Shown piece by piece: positions 23,186-34,805 of a stretch of 64,000 nucleotides of DNA. Position numbers and translations under genes: made by a program. This DNA comes from Annona cherimola (lineage: Eukaryota > Streptophyta > Magnoliopsida > Magnoliales > Annonaceae). Each line of letters begins with the position of its first letter. Positions within the stretch are counted from its first letter, which is position 1. The DNA is taken from assembly GCA_030490835.1 (NCBI GenBank), contig CM059971.1:74728224-74792223 (forward strand), read 5' to 3'. The notes below the pieces were generated by a model, which ran no database searches, had not been told where the DNA came from, and saw only the letters and a list, made by a program, of their open reading frames with translations.

Positions 23186-23662
23186 CAAGAAGATATCGTC
23201 TGTGTGGCTAACTTTTGCGATTAAAATAGCCACATTTCATCAAATGCAGCCAAAATCCTATATTATTTGCAGCCAAAGACTTATTACTATTTGCCGCCAA
23301 ATTTCAATAACAGCTTTAAATGTACTTTTGATTGCATTTGACATGATAACTATACATTTAGCTAAATAATCCCACTCAAGAGTAATATTTGTAGCTAAAT
23401 ATTCAATTTTAGCCAAAATATATTTATTACGACTAAATATATATCATAGGTCGTTAAAATATTAGTTATATTAAGTGAAATTTTAGAGTAGTGTAAAAGT
23501 ATAACTTTTAATTACAAATATTTTTTACGTCGTTATTATTTTTTTCAATAATGATGATACCATTTGTGCAACAGTAACTATATATTTTCTTCGTTAGTAT
23601 TCCCTACAACAAAAAATTAATCTTGATTAAACCCATGTGGCAAGATGTTGATTTCTCGTAGT
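23186..23662. mobile_element. Possible non-autonomous CACTA element
   Basis: The left end resembles ACTACAAGAAGAT and the right end is TTCTCGTAGTG, i.e. CACTACGAGAA on the opposite strand, close to the CACTACAAGAAAA terminus of plant CACTA elements. A further CTTGTAGTG end lies at about 23830-23842. No 3-bp target duplication is clear. Confidence 0.35.
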
Positions 23663-23849
23663 GTTAGTATTACGTTTGCCTTAAAATTGAGTTAGTCTTC
23701 CATGTCCGTTAATACAAGAAAAGTATATTTTTACAATATAATATTAGCATTAACTAATTCTTTCTATTTTTAAAAAATATATTATACATATAGCTAGCAA
23801 CAATTTTGGGCCTTGCAAAAATCTATACTCTTGTAGTGTACTATAAATA

Positions 23850-25540
23850 AAGAGAATCTAGAAAATATATAACCTGTGGAATGAAATCTTCCCATGTGTT
23901 GTGCCCGCGATTCGCCTGTCTAAGATAAGATGTGCATTCATGCTTGTCACTTTCCATGCATACATATAAACCTGTCTATATATATCAAGAGATTTTTTTT
24001 TCTTTTTTTCTTTTTTTCTTTTTTCTTTTTGGCTTTAGGTACCGGTTGGACGCAAGGGTGAAAATGGAGGCGGAACGTGGTAGGTTAGGATATGCCCAAT
24101 TCTAATTTTACTTTTAAAAAAATGTGTTTGATTTTACTTTTTATATTAGGTCAAAATAAAGTTAAATCAACCTCAATTTTTTTAGTAACATTTTGGACAA
24201 ACTTCCGATTAATTTTAAGTCATTATCGAGACAACATCTGGAGTTAAAAAAAAAGAGTTAAAATGTGATAATTTTAACAACTTACATGCATATCAATATA
24301 AAGTCACATATACCAGCAGGGTGCTTGGCTCCCACTTCTGTATAAGTTTCATTCCCTGGTTGATAGGCATTATAGTCAGTGTTCGAAAATCCCGTGTTTG
24401 GCTTTGGAATTTCGTCGGTGCGTGAGAGCAGTTGAGTGTCCTTTGTGCCAGAGTTGTGGTCTCCTATGGTGAGGAGCATTTAGTGTACTCCTTTATTTCA
24501 GAGTAAGGAAAAATTGTAATAGGATACTTAAAGAATTGAAACGAGATAATATTATGTAAAAATTCTTGAGTTTAATTATAATCTGATTTTTTATTGAAAT
24601 TATAATATGAGTCAATATAATATATAATATAGGAAAACTAATAAAAAATATGAAGTCACGTCTATGATAAATTTAAAAGCTGAATGCTTCAATATTTACT
24701 ATTTAGCGGAGTACAACATAATTCTCATAACAAAGTATTAGTAAAATTTCCTTTATTATTTCATTTGTAACTTGACCTTGATAAATATGTGTATTAACCT
24801 TCAATAAAAATAACATAAATGTAAATTTTAAATAATAATCAAAATACCTTTGCAAAATAATAATATTTATTCTTAAAATATATAAACCATATTGATAATG
24901 CTTTTTATTTTATTGATAAATCATATGGAGGACATAACTTAAACAACATCAATGCAATTAAAAAATAAAAATTTATACCCATTAACAAAATTATCCACAT
25001 AAACTAGTTATAAAATAAATGTACATCACGTAACCATATTCATATCAATAAGTCATAAAGTTAAATAAATCTGTCTAATAAAACCGTATCTACATAAACA
25101 AGATATAAAATTTATAAAACTAATTTACACCTAGCTAAGTAGGGCGGATTAAGGCAGTTCAAGACATGATCGACTCGCGCCCACCTGAAAATCCATGCAC
25201 CCTATCTTATATAAAATCAAGGTGAGGCAGTCACAAGCCGACCCAACTATACTTTCACCCCTGTTTGAACATATGCATGAGATAAAAAAGAAAAAAGTAG
25301 AAAAAATTTTAAGTGAGACAACAGTATATGATATGACAGAGATCATTTTTATAATTAAAGATAGTAAAGATAAACAATGTAGTTATATAAAAATATATAA
25401 AAATTATTAGAATGTAAAGATAATAATAGAAAAATATTACAAATTAGATAGCTAAGATCTCAATTCATATTTATCAAAAGATGCCTAGATGGTGCGGGAA
25501 AGTTTTTGTTTTTTTTTACCTCATTTCTTTATTCAAATTA
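23850..25540. other. Intergenic, no gene found
   Basis: This is AT-rich sequence with a T/C run at 23990-24030. A weak 9-bp repeat GAGTTAAAA around an A-run at 24241-24263 may be another tiny insert but is too simple to call. ORFs in the segment are short and unsupported. Confidence 0.4.
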
Positions 25541-25542
25541 AG

Positions 25543-25588
25543 GAAAATATATATATCAATTTATCAAAAAAAGAAAATATATATATCA
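25543..25588 (+). mobile_element. Ultrashort A-tailed insert
   Basis: A 16-bp repeat (25543-25558 and 25573-25588, GAAAATATATATATCA) flanks ATTTATC plus A7. The repeat contains a TA run, so slippage is an alternative, but the TATC-A tail fits the class. Confidence 0.5.
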
Positions 25589-25699
25589 TTATTTGATTTA
25601 ATGCAACACGTAGTACTACTATATTCCAATGGTCTTTAATTCTTCCACTGGTTTTAATTTTGTTGCTGATCATTTCCTAGGATGGTACCTGCCTTCATG

Positions 25700-26215
25700 C
25701 TCAACATGAGGTGTAAATATACTCAAATAGTTTTGAAGTTAACTGTCAATATACTTAGTTTCAGAAATTGTAAATTATCTATCACAATTTTGACCATAAT
25801 TGCAGAGTTTGACACTAATTGCAAATATACTTAATTTCAGAAATTGCAAATTATGCATGACAATATTTTATTATAATTATAGATATACCCATGTTGTCAT
25901 GACGCCATGAATATATTTGCAAATATATACAAATGGTATATTTGGAAAGTGATAAAAATTTTGATGCAAAGTTTTGATATAAAATTTTTTATTGGGTTTT
26001 TTACAGCATAACAACTAATATTATAATTAAGTACATTCATAACCCTCATAATATAGAGGAACTTTTTTCTGTAAACTACCTTCACAAAAGGCGGGAAAAT
26101 TTATATGAACCTTCCACCAACTCGTGGAACAGCGAAAATCACCCACACCAAGGTGGCGTGGAGAGTCGAAATCGTGCCATATGCATATTAGGGCGACAGG
26201 TTTACCACGACGATA
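25700..26215. repeat. Repeat family R (ATTTGCAAATATA-rich)
   Basis: Units carry near-palindromic TATATTTGCAAATATA, ATTATAATTGCAAATAT and GTTGTCATGACG phrases. Related stretches occur at about 26450-26670, 29985-30260, 31100-31310, 38635-38790, 39815-40010 and 62390-62850. The part 25990-26110 aligns loosely to 31108-31200. Origin not recognised. Confidence 0.4.
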
Positions 26216-26227
26216 TTGTCATCATAG

Positions 26228-26455
26228 CAATATAAAAGTTTTTAACATAAGAGAAAATGATATGATATACTAAGGGTAATGATGAGGATAAAGAGAATAA
26301 AGTTATAATAGATAGATTAGATATATAAGTAGTTATATAAAAATGATTAAAAAGTAAGATAATTTATAGAAAGAAATGAAAAATAATTAAAAATAAGGTA
26401 GGTGTGTTGAGCGCAAAGTCTAGTTTAAAGTGTTTTGGTGTAAACAAACGCCCCC
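26228..26455 (-). mobile_element. Tourist-like MITE fragment
   Basis: Family phrases AAAATGATATGATATACTAAGGGTAATGATGAG-like, AATAAAGTTATAATAGATAG and GTAGTTATATAAAAATGATT appear in order. The ends are lost. Confidence 0.45.
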
Positions 26456-26680
26456 AAACTATATACGTATTTATAAATTATTTTTATACCATATTTTTAA
26501 ATATACCGAAATGGCTAGCATATATTTGCAAATGTACATACCTTGTAATGTTGTCATGATGTGAGTATATTTGCAATTATGATCAAAATATGTGGGGTTA
26601 TTTGCAATACTTGAAATTTGGTGGATATATACAATTACAATCAAACTATGTGAGTATATTTAGCAACAAGACTAATTTAT
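26456..26680. repeat. Repeat family R copy
   Basis: It contains CATATATTTGCAAATGTACA, TGTTGTCATGATGTGAGTAT and TTGCAATTATGATCAAA, matching the 25700-26215 stretch. Confidence 0.35.
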
Positions 26681-26837
26681 TAATAGTAAACAAGATTTGT
26701 AGTAACAAATTTTTCAGATCGTTACTACAAATTCATTACTAAAAATTTAATTTCGTTGTTAAACATTCTCAATTAGCAATGAGCCAATGAGTTCTAGCAA
26801 AAAACTAGCAGTAAAATTAAAGTCATGGACTGTAGGC

Positions 26838-27105
26838 AAAACATATCATGAATGAAAAATTCACCCCACCTATTGTACTTAGGATTGTTCACTTTATTAG
26901 CATACTAATTTTCATCTAAATCTAACATATGTGTGGTTCCCATTTTAAAATGATATAAAATCAACATAATAAAATAGTTTAACATAAATATCAAGTTCAA
27001 AGTGGTATTTTCAATATCTAAACCATCTAAAGTATGATTTTTATATGGATAAATGATTGTATAAAATTTCATTACAATTTAATATGCGTGGGGTCCATTT
27101 TACAG
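26838..27105. repeat. Family W-related half element
   Basis: It shares ordered phrases with 10880-11165: TTCATCTAAATCTAACATATG, AAAATAGTTTAACATAAAT, CTAAACCATCTAAAGTATGA and GGATAAATGATTGTATAAA. Non-coding. Confidence 0.45.
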
Positions 27106-27547
27106 CAGTCCGTATGTACATGAATGGGTCTTACATATATAAGCAATACATCTGAATGTACCAATGCACTTCAGTGCTCCTATCTAGTTTAGACCTTATC
27201 GTGATGATTTTCAAAATCCAATCTATTCATTGCTTTTTAATGTAATTGTTATGTTAGACAATAAAATATCCATATACGATGAAATTGTGTTGGCATCCCC
27301 CCACGACAAGCATGAATCACTGTTTTTTTTTTCTGCAAAATCAGCAATATAATATAATAGGCACACCAATTGCTTGAATGTAGAACATGCAGGTGTTTTA
27401 TAGAGAGGAAGGCTGCTAATTTGAATTGGATCTCTTAAATTAGAATGCCTAAAGTTGACAAAACAGGATGTTTATCACTTAAAAGGCTCACCAAAACTAA
27501 GGAGTCACCTTCCAACTCCGGATGTTGTAGTTAACTCCGCTCTCTAA

Positions 27548-27838
27548 GGGTGTGTTTGTTTGGAATATAAACATGTCAACCAAAATTTTTCAATCTAAAA
27601 TTTTTCACTCTCCATAACTACTCTATTTTTTAATTATTTTTTCACATTTTCCTATACAAACTACCCTACTTTTCAATCATTTCTACACAACAATCTATAC
27701 AACTAACCTATCTATTTTAACTTTATTCTCTTTACTTCTCATCATTACTCCTATTATATCACATTATTTTCTATCAATGTGACAACTTCTATCTCAAAAA
27801 CTTTTTATCAAAAGTTTTACCCCCAACCAAACACACCC
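27548..27838 (+). mobile_element. Tourist-like (PIF/Harbinger) MITE with TAA duplication
   Basis: The 291-bp element has inverted ends GGGTGTGTTTGTTTGG and CCAACCAAACACACCC. It is flanked by TAA on both sides (27545-27547, 27839-27841). GGG(N)TGTTTGG termini with a 3-bp TWA duplication are the hallmark of Tourist MITEs. Non-coding. Use it as the reference copy for about 15 related sequences here. Confidence 0.85.
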
Positions 27839-27841
27839 TAA

Positions 27842-28769
27842 CTGGCCCCAAAAAGAATAGTCATAGCTTCCTTGTTGAGAGAGTCCACAACGCCTTCCGC
27901 CTTCCAACATCTGATAGCTAAGAAACACCCAACCGAATCTCTCAAAATTACCACAAAACTCGTATAATTTCTCCTTGAATTTTTACGTATTTCACTAAAA
28001 CAAATAGTGTTAAATATAATAAATAAATAGGATTTTGCAAAATAATCAAGACAAGGCCCAAACTAGACAAAATTACTGAAAAGAATTGATACATCTGGAA
28101 ATATAGAAGTCGGCCTCATACGCATATATATTGAGATATATTTCCATGAAATTGGTTAATTGGTGCATCTCCATTTTAAAATATTTTTTCAGAGATTCAA
28201 ACTTTCCATTGTGTTTAAAATTGTCAATTTAGCTTATGTGTTAAAAATTAAATGAATTGAAAATTTTTAGAATTACTAATCTTTAAAAATATAATTATAA
28301 ACAACTTTATACATTTACACTTATCGTTGATTGTATATAAATCTAATCAACATGATTTTTCATGTTATATATGTTGTATGGCTTGGAATTAAGATTTGAT
28401 TTTTAAAAAAATAAAAAAAAAATTGATTACAACATGCAATCCATTGCATATGAGAAATACTCACATATATTATTGAGAAACACTTCAATTGTGCAGGTAA
28501 TCTTCAGTGTACCTTTCTCAATTGAGATCACATCGATAATGAATCAAAATCAAAATCTATTTTGGACCATTTATTTAACTAACTAACTAAACTTGGTTAG
28601 AATCATATATCTGTATGAGAACCATCTAAAAACGTATAAACTCATCATAGTAAATGGTTTAATTCGTATGTTAATTTGAAAGCTGTAAATCTGAAACATC
28701 ACTCCTTCCTATACAAAAAAACAAAACACATCGCTCGTAGCTGCATAAATGATTTCACAAATTATTATT
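27842..28769. other. Intergenic, no gene found
   Basis: AT-rich sequence. No feature is supported beyond short inverted repeats. Confidence 0.4.
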
Positions 28770-28778
28770 ACATTTTAA

Positions 28779-29064
28779 GGAACATGATTGGGTGCACTAG
28801 GGTGTACTTAGTTTTAATGCATTCGGGAGTATTTAACCCTTTTTCTAGGAGTATTTAACCCTTCTTTTCCAGGAGCATTTTTAGTAATTTAAAATTATTA
28901 AAATACACTAATTTTTAAAAGTTCAAAAAATATCTAAAGACCTTCAAATTTGGTAAAAATTGATACACATGTTAAGTACACTTAGATTAACAGTTGTGTA
29001 AAAAAATTTCAAAACAAATTTTAAAAAATGAGTATTTGCACTCCGGTGCACCCAATCATATTCC
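28779..29064. mobile_element. Mutator-type foldback MITE with perfect 9-bp duplication
   Basis: The terminal inverted repeat is GGAAYATGATTGGGTGCAC (19 bp, one difference). ACATTTTAA flanks at 28770-28778 and 29065-29073. The core arms include TAATTTAAAATTATTAAAATA around 28880 and phrases shared with 15196-15568. Confidence 0.8.
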
Positions 29065-29073
29065 ACATTTTAA

Positions 29074-29984
29074 TGCATCTATAAATAGATGTAAGCATTT
29101 TTATGGTTTACCCATAATTTTATATTTTTAGCAAGTTTAACTTGCCTAAGAATTGATGGTCAAAAAGAGAACTTATCTAAGAATTTGTTTAAGATAATTT
29201 TTTATACTATATCAAAGCAAAAAATGGTAAAAAAAAATGAATGGCTAAGATTTTCATATAATTAGCAAGGTGGAAAAATGGTTAACACATTGAAATGTTC
29301 AGTGAAACTCGCACCATAGAAGCATTTCCCCTATATATTTATATATTTATCTTAATAATTATATTTTTATTAGAATCTGCATTTATAATTATTAACTGCG
29401 TTTAATTATCTATTTTATTGTAAAACAAATTAATTAGCAATGTCAATTATTATTGTCATTAAAATTAAAGCTAAATATCTTGAGCAACTATAAGAAAATA
29501 TTGTCTAGATTTAATGAAAAGGAGTTGCTATAAAGTTAGCTTATAATATTTAAAAACATAAAAATTTTTACATCTGAAACTTTCTGCTACAAGCTTTAGC
29601 TAAGGCATCACAAGAATAGGGATAAAAATTTTACATAAAACGACATTGCCAGTGTTAGAAAGCAACATCCCATGATTTACCTTTCATTTTCATGGGATGT
29701 GTCTTTAACTAGCCAGTTAAAGACAATTCCTGCCTTTATTTAATAATAGGTTTTCTTCTTCTTTTTTTTGGTTAATGTGTGCCATGTCCACCTCCCTTTT
29801 TGAAGTGCGGTTTCATCCAAGTGCAGCGTATAGAAAAATTACACCATGCCAATTATTTACTTTTTTTCTCTCCTCTTATTGAAGAGAACTGTATTCTTTT
29901 GATGCTCTGCGCGCACCCCTTGGTGTCTTGTGGAACCTAATTAAGCATATGTCATTTAAAAGTTAAAGGATGATTTATAAATAC
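29074..29984. other. Intergenic, no gene found
   Basis: AT-rich sequence with closed frames; nothing specific is recognised. Confidence 0.4.
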
Positions 29985-30260
29985 ACCTATTTAATTTGAT
30001 CATAATTGTAAATAATCTTATATAATCTGACCATAATTGTATATATACTCACGCTGTTATGGCACTATTACTACATTGTCATAATATGGTATCATAAAAC
30101 TCATGTCATGACGGCGTAGTAACAACATCATAACGGCATAAATATATTTGTAATTATAGTTAAACTTATATGATTATTTGCGATTTAGAGAAAATATATT
30201 TATAATTATGTTCGCATACCATATCTTTGCAAAATTACCCAAAGTTAAAACGTAAACTGT
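29985..30260. repeat. Repeat family R copy
   Basis: It contains CATAATTGTAAATAATCTTA, GTCATGACGGCGTAGTAAC and TATATTTGTAATTATAG, in an arrangement like 25700-26215. Confidence 0.35.
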
Positions 30261-30829
30261 TTTCGTTGGGTCATCCCCAGTATCAGTATCAACTGATAAT
30301 TTGGACTACTTGCAATTTCCAAGTAAGATAATCATGCAGTGGTATGGGTTTGTTACTTAATTAGCTAGCAGGTCGCCCTCAAACAAGTGGCCCACCCACT
30401 TGCATTGGTCTCATGATCAAGGAACAAGAATCCTCTATTCCCGCCCATGATTCCTGCAACATGCATGAGGAAGCACGGATGTATTTTGAAATGCTTAATT
30501 TAACTGCATGGAGCGCAACCTTTTTTTGTTTTTTCAACCAAGTACATGCGGTTTCGATTCCATGCATGCGTGATTTGTGATGCGACGATAATTGATACAT
30601 ATGTGTGACACGTCAGGAGGCCTAATTATCACTATCCGCCCTGAAATTCCTCATTTTATTTTATTTTTTTAAAAATAGTTACTCGAAGTTACGATCGAAA
30701 CTGCGCATGCTGTAAATTACATTGAGAAAATATAAACACTAACTGCCCTTTTATGGAACCTCGCATTAATGTAACCTTATCTATTTTTATATTTTATTGA
30801 TTGATTAAAATTCATTTTATCGGGTGTAC
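30261..30829. other. Intergenic, no gene found
   Basis: A less AT-rich stretch at 30360-30620 has several CATGCATG-type palindromes, but the one 73-codon minus-strand frame shows no recognisable domain. Confidence 0.35.
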
Positions 30830-31095
30830 TTAGTATCATTTATTTTGTCATGAAAATGCTATTCTTTTCTGGTACCCTTCTTCATGAGCTTCATTTATAA
30901 ATGTAAAAAATTAACATAATAAAAAAATTTGATGTTAAATGTCAATTTTAAAGTTGTATTTTCTAACATCAAAATTGCAGTTTAAAATATTCCTGTATAT
31001 GATAAATAATTTTATAAAGCATTAATATATTTTAATGTATATGTAAATGATGTAAACATTTTTCATAATTTACGCATGATATATATTTTTTATTG
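30830..31095. repeat. Family W-related half element
   Basis: It shares ATTAACATAATAAAAAAATTTGATG-like, TATATGATAAATAATTTTATA and ATTTTCATAATTTACGCATG-type phrases with the other family W halves. Confidence 0.4.
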
Positions 31096-31348
31096 GTATT
31101 ATATACATTATGACAACTGATATTACAAAAACATTCACAATCCTCACCCTTTAGAAAGATATCCTGTAAATATCCTCACACTCGGGAGGAAATTAGCAAA
31201 TACTCCCAAACTGGAGGGACAAACTTTTATGCTCTCGCAGAGGGGAGATTCGGAACAGAGATGTGCTGGTAACGGCATCTCCGACCAATAGGTTACACCC
31301 CCCTTGGCACATGATATATATTTTTAACTAAACTTAGCCCATGCATAT

Positions 31349-31975
31349 CTTTTTTTTTCGAGTAATTCATTGCAATACCTTGCAAAACAAAATAAACAAG
31401 GTTGGTTCCCTAGGCTTCTTTCTCTCCATCAAAAAACTATGTACATCTAGGAGAGAAGGGAGGTGGAACCACACCTGAATAGCCATCCATCCACAGCATA
31501 CCATTACAAATCAATGGTTGAAAATAGATTGGAATGTGATCCACCCAGACCATTTGCTTCTATTTGAATTCAGCACCCACGTTGTCACAGGCGTGCCACC
31601 TGATTCCCATTTCTTAGCACATGACTGAACTCCAGACATTCAAGTTTAGTACTCAATCTTCTGATTTTATCTATCCAGTTCCCAGAGTAAGATTTGACCT
31701 CCATGTCATTTTTCAGCCAATAGATAAGCACTAATGAATCTAATTCCACTACAGCTTTTTTCCCCTTCAACTCTTCCAGCCATTTTAATCCAAAAATAGC
31801 AGCAATTGCTTCTCGTTCTATTGAGTTCGGTATTCCCCTCGTCCTGCAGTTTCTCATTGCAATCACTTCACCCCATTCATTTCTCACCACTGCCCCAAAC
31901 CCCATTATTTGATTCTCTAAGTTGTTATCTGCATCAAATGCAATTTAAGAAAATCACACCTAGGTTTGATCCATC
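31349..31975 (-). mobile_element. 5'-truncated L1-type LINE, 3' end with RNase H remnant
   Basis: On the minus strand the unit starts within an RNase H coding stretch (about 31960), passes a 3'UTR (about 31500-31360) and ends TTACTCG followed by A9 (31350-31358 on the plus strand). Direct repeats TAGCCCATGCATAT (31335-31348) and TAACCCATGCACAT (31976-31989) match at 12 of 14 positions. Truncation at the 5' end with a poly(A) tail and a 14-bp duplication is the standard outcome of LINE insertion by target-primed reverse transcription. Confidence 0.75.
31500..31965 (-). pseudogene. RNase H-like domain of a LINE reverse transcriptase (broken)
   Basis: The open part, 31585-31950, encodes the order FDAD, MGFGAVVRNEWGEVIAM, EREAIAAIFGLKWL, VVELDS and NGNQVA. 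These match the plant non-LTR RNase H family (RVT_3) with its catalytic D, E and D. A frameshift precedes FDAD and another follows NGNQVA, where the neighbouring frame continues the family pattern to a WVDHIP-type end. It is not a host gene: it sits inside a truncated LINE with target duplication. Confidence 0.75.
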
Positions 31976-31989
31976 TAACCCATGCACAT

Positions 31990-32890
31990 TTTTTATTATA
32001 AAAAAATTCAGTCTCTTAACTAAACAAATGATTCTAAACACAGTATATAAAATTAATTTTTCATTAATAATTAGGATATTAACATGAATAAAGTTACGAG
32101 AAACTGCTTGAATACAACCGGTCTCCTTAAATATTCGTCTCTCACCTGACAGGCCAAACTTCTGCGTCATAGCTGGTGACCAGAAAGAGAAAAGTCCAAT
32201 GAAACACTTCTTCGGTATAAAGTGTGTATAATAGAAAAACAGTATAAAAATATATATATTTATCAATCTAAAAAGATATACAAAATGATATTTATAATTT
32301 ATGCTGTCCCTTTTTTACTGGGTAGAGAACTCTTGATTCTCACATGTACACAACATACTTTTTTATATCGATCCAAGCAAACCTGAAATCTTTTCACTTA
32401 AGATGCCAAAATCATTGTGGTCTGATGTTTAAGTCGGTCAGACTAAATACAAACTCATGAAACTGCTTAATTTTGTTATATAATCATAAACGATTTTTTG
32501 TATCCTAACTAAATAGAAATTGATAAACATATTAGATGACCTGAATGGCTGAATCTACATAAAGCAGGCTGGTCAAAGATGTTCCGCGTCTGCCACGACG
32601 CTTGCGTCATCTCGGTAAGGCTGGGCATCGCCAAATGGGACGTGGCTGCTTCAACGCTTCCCGCACTGTATATTACGTGTGGTCGTTCATGGATGGGACG
32701 TTTACTATTTTATTCTTTAACTTTTTTTTTACTGGAGTATATTTACAACATATCTCAACTCATATCACATTCAAAGTTCTGAGACAATTCTAACAGTATT
32801 TCCAAAGATAGACAACGAGCTCTCAAATATCAAATGGGGAGACCATCAGCTCCCAACCGAACAAGGAGGACTTACACATGCCTCCACGTG
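31990..32890. other. Intergenic, no gene found
   Basis: A less AT-rich patch (32570-32710) has open frames of about 65 codons in two phases but no recognised domain. The remainder is AT-rich. Confidence 0.35.
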
Positions 32891-32898
32891 AATTTTTG

Positions 32899-32990
32899 GT
32901 TCGAAATCCCATGCGGGATTCGAACACGCGACGAGTGGGAACGAAATTTTCGTTCCTCGTCCGTCGACCAAACGAGCGCCGCTCGTTTGG
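32899..32990. repeat. Three consecutive palindromes
   Basis: GTTCGAAATCCC/GGGATTCGAAC (32899-32910, 32915-32925) is followed by GGAACGAAATTTTCGTTCC (32938-32956, perfect) bracketed by GACGAG and TCGTC. Then comes CCAAACGAGC/GCTCGTTTGG (32968-32977, 32981-32990, perfect 10-bp stem with 3-nt loop). Outer CCTCCA (32881-32886) and TGGAGG (33007-33012) are also inverted. The block is rich in CpG in an AT-rich setting. Function unknown; possibly the ends of a compact inverted element. Confidence 0.7.
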
Positions 32991-33012
32991 CGTTTTATTC
33001 TTAACTTGGAGG

Positions 33013-33300
33013 TGTTTATATAAAAAAAAAAAAAAATCTTATTTGTGTGAGGGTTTAAATATGCTTGAGTGTAATATTAAATGTCATAATGTGTGTGTGT
33101 ATATATATATATATACACTAATAAAAAAAAGATATTCTTTATATAGAATAGGTCACAGAAGTAAATTCCTTTTGCTCATCTTCAAACAAGCTCTTAATTA
33201 AGGCCAGTGACGACAACAATTAAAGGAAATTAATTTCCCTACAGTGCTCATTATTTACAAGTTAGGTAGTCTTACCAATGCATATATATTTTTCCAGATT
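33013..33300. other. Intergenic with (TG)n(TA)n microsatellite
   Basis: A TG run turning into TA repeats lies at about 33090-33117. No gene is seen. Confidence 0.5.
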
Positions 33301-33314
33301 CTTGTTTGCCAGAG

Positions 33315-33364
33315 TATCCAAACTGCTTTTTCCATCAAAAAAATATATACAAATGTGCTTTTTC
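33315..33364 (+). mobile_element. Ultrashort A-tailed insert (diverged)
   Basis: TATCCAAACTGCTTTTTC (33315-33332) recurs as TATACAAATGTGCTTTTTC (33346-33364). The insert is CATC plus A7. Confidence 0.42.
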
Positions 33365-33814
33365 TATCATGTCATCTCCTTGGATAACCTTGCAACCGAG
33401 TCGAAGATAACGATGAAGGAGGGGTAAATGAGGTTCTAAACCTTCCACCCTACACTCCCGTACACACATTTATGTCAACTACTTGATCATGTAAGTGGTG
33501 AAATCAAAAGTGCTTCTTAATTAGTATATAGTATATACGTAGAACACCCGCCTACCCTAATAGACAATAGCCAGACATATAGATGAAGGCGATCCACATA
33601 TGTCACCAGTGAGTGGATGCGACAAGTTTCGGGATATGAGGGTCTGAACATGGTAATCAAATCAGAATAAATATTTGTAGTCTAAACATCCGACAAAAAG
33701 AATTAGGAGGCCATAAATAATTATTGAAATCATGAAATGTAGGGCCCGGTTGTGAACTTACAAAAGGAGAAAAAAAAATTCCTCCTTCTCGGCATGCACG
33801 TCTTCTGATATAAT
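33365..33814. other. Intergenic, no gene found
   Basis: Mixed-composition sequence without a credible ORF or repeat. Confidence 0.35.
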
Positions 33815-34022
33815 TTGATCTTGCTATCTATCTACTTTTTATTGTTAGTGTTTCATTTCAATCAATTTTTTATATCTTTTTATATCATCGCTCTATCTAT
33901 TTTAATTTCAACTTGGTTACTCATAATTATTATTCTTATCAAATCACATCGTTCTCTTACTTTTTCGAATTTTTTACATTCCCATTTTATCACTTTTACT
34001 TCTGCATTATCTCAAACATACC
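33815..34022 (+). mobile_element. Tourist-like MITE fragment
   Basis: It holds CTATCTATTTTAATTTCAA, CTCATAATTATTATTCTTAT and TTTATCACTTTTACTTCTGC in family order and ends CTCAAACATACCC. Confidence 0.45.
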
Positions 34023-34499
34023 CGTGAGTTGTCTATAATATTAATATTAAGTAATACTTTCTTTCGGGTACACAAAGTGATTTGGAGTACATAAGGATGC
34101 CTAGCATGAAAATGTTTCCAGCCAAAGCGATTTAGAGTGAACATAATTAATGCCTAGCATAAGAAGTTCTCCACCAAAGTCATTTTTGGCATCATAGATG
34201 AACACATGGAAAAATAATAAATCAAAAGGTTTAGACTAAAAGAAAAAGTATTTTAAAAATAAAAGACAACTTTACGTGCAAAAAATTTTCAAAAAAGGGA
34301 CTATAAAGTAACCAAGATAAATTTATTTTACATCTACATCTAGCTCAAAACACTATCTGCAGTTGGCAACGTTTGTTGTGGTGCAACCCACGAGATTAAT
34401 TAACAAATTTTTTATTATAAAAATACTTTACCCGAAAAGTTCTCATAAGCCCCATATAAATTTTGTTATATTTAATACTAAATGTAGTCGAATAGAATA
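34023..34499. other. Intergenic, no gene found
   Basis: Short direct repeats with AGTGATTTGGAGTACATA / AGCGATTTAGAGTGAACATA and GCCTAGCAT occur at 34076-34165. Nothing else is seen. Confidence 0.4.
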
Positions 34500-34508
34500 T
34501 TATATGCA

Positions 34509-34796
34509 GAGGAATAATTCTATTAGTCCAGGCTAAGTAAATGCTCAATTAACCCACCTTAAAAAGCTTATTTACAAAAAAAAAAATTTATTTTTTTATA
34601 CACTTGTTTATCTAAGTGTATTTGATATATAAAACAAGTTTAAAATCTAAAAAATATATAAATTTTGATTTATCTGTCAAATACACTTACATAAACAAAC
34701 TATAAAGAAAAAAGCAAAAATAGTTATTGTAAATGAATTTTTTAAGGTGGGCTAAGCGGAGTATTTGTTTAGCCCAAACTAAAAAAATCACTTCTC
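34509..34796. mobile_element. Mutator-type foldback MITE with perfect 9-bp duplication
   Basis: TTATATGCA flanks the 288-bp element at 34500-34508 and 34797-34805. The ends match GAG(A/G)A..TGATTC and GGCTAAGTAAATG, as in the copies at 16561 and 19576. The interior is shorter, with part of the palindromic core missing. Confidence 0.8.
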
Positions 34797-34805
34797 TTAT
34801 ATGCA

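Noticed and set aside
24241..24263. Another ultrashort A-tailed insert
   Set aside because: GAGTTAAAA flanks only a few extra A; slippage in an A-run explains it as well.
31934..32266. 110-codon minus-strand ORF
   Set aside because: It is rich in Ile/Phe, contains no domain and crosses the LINE target-site repeat. Not credible as a gene.
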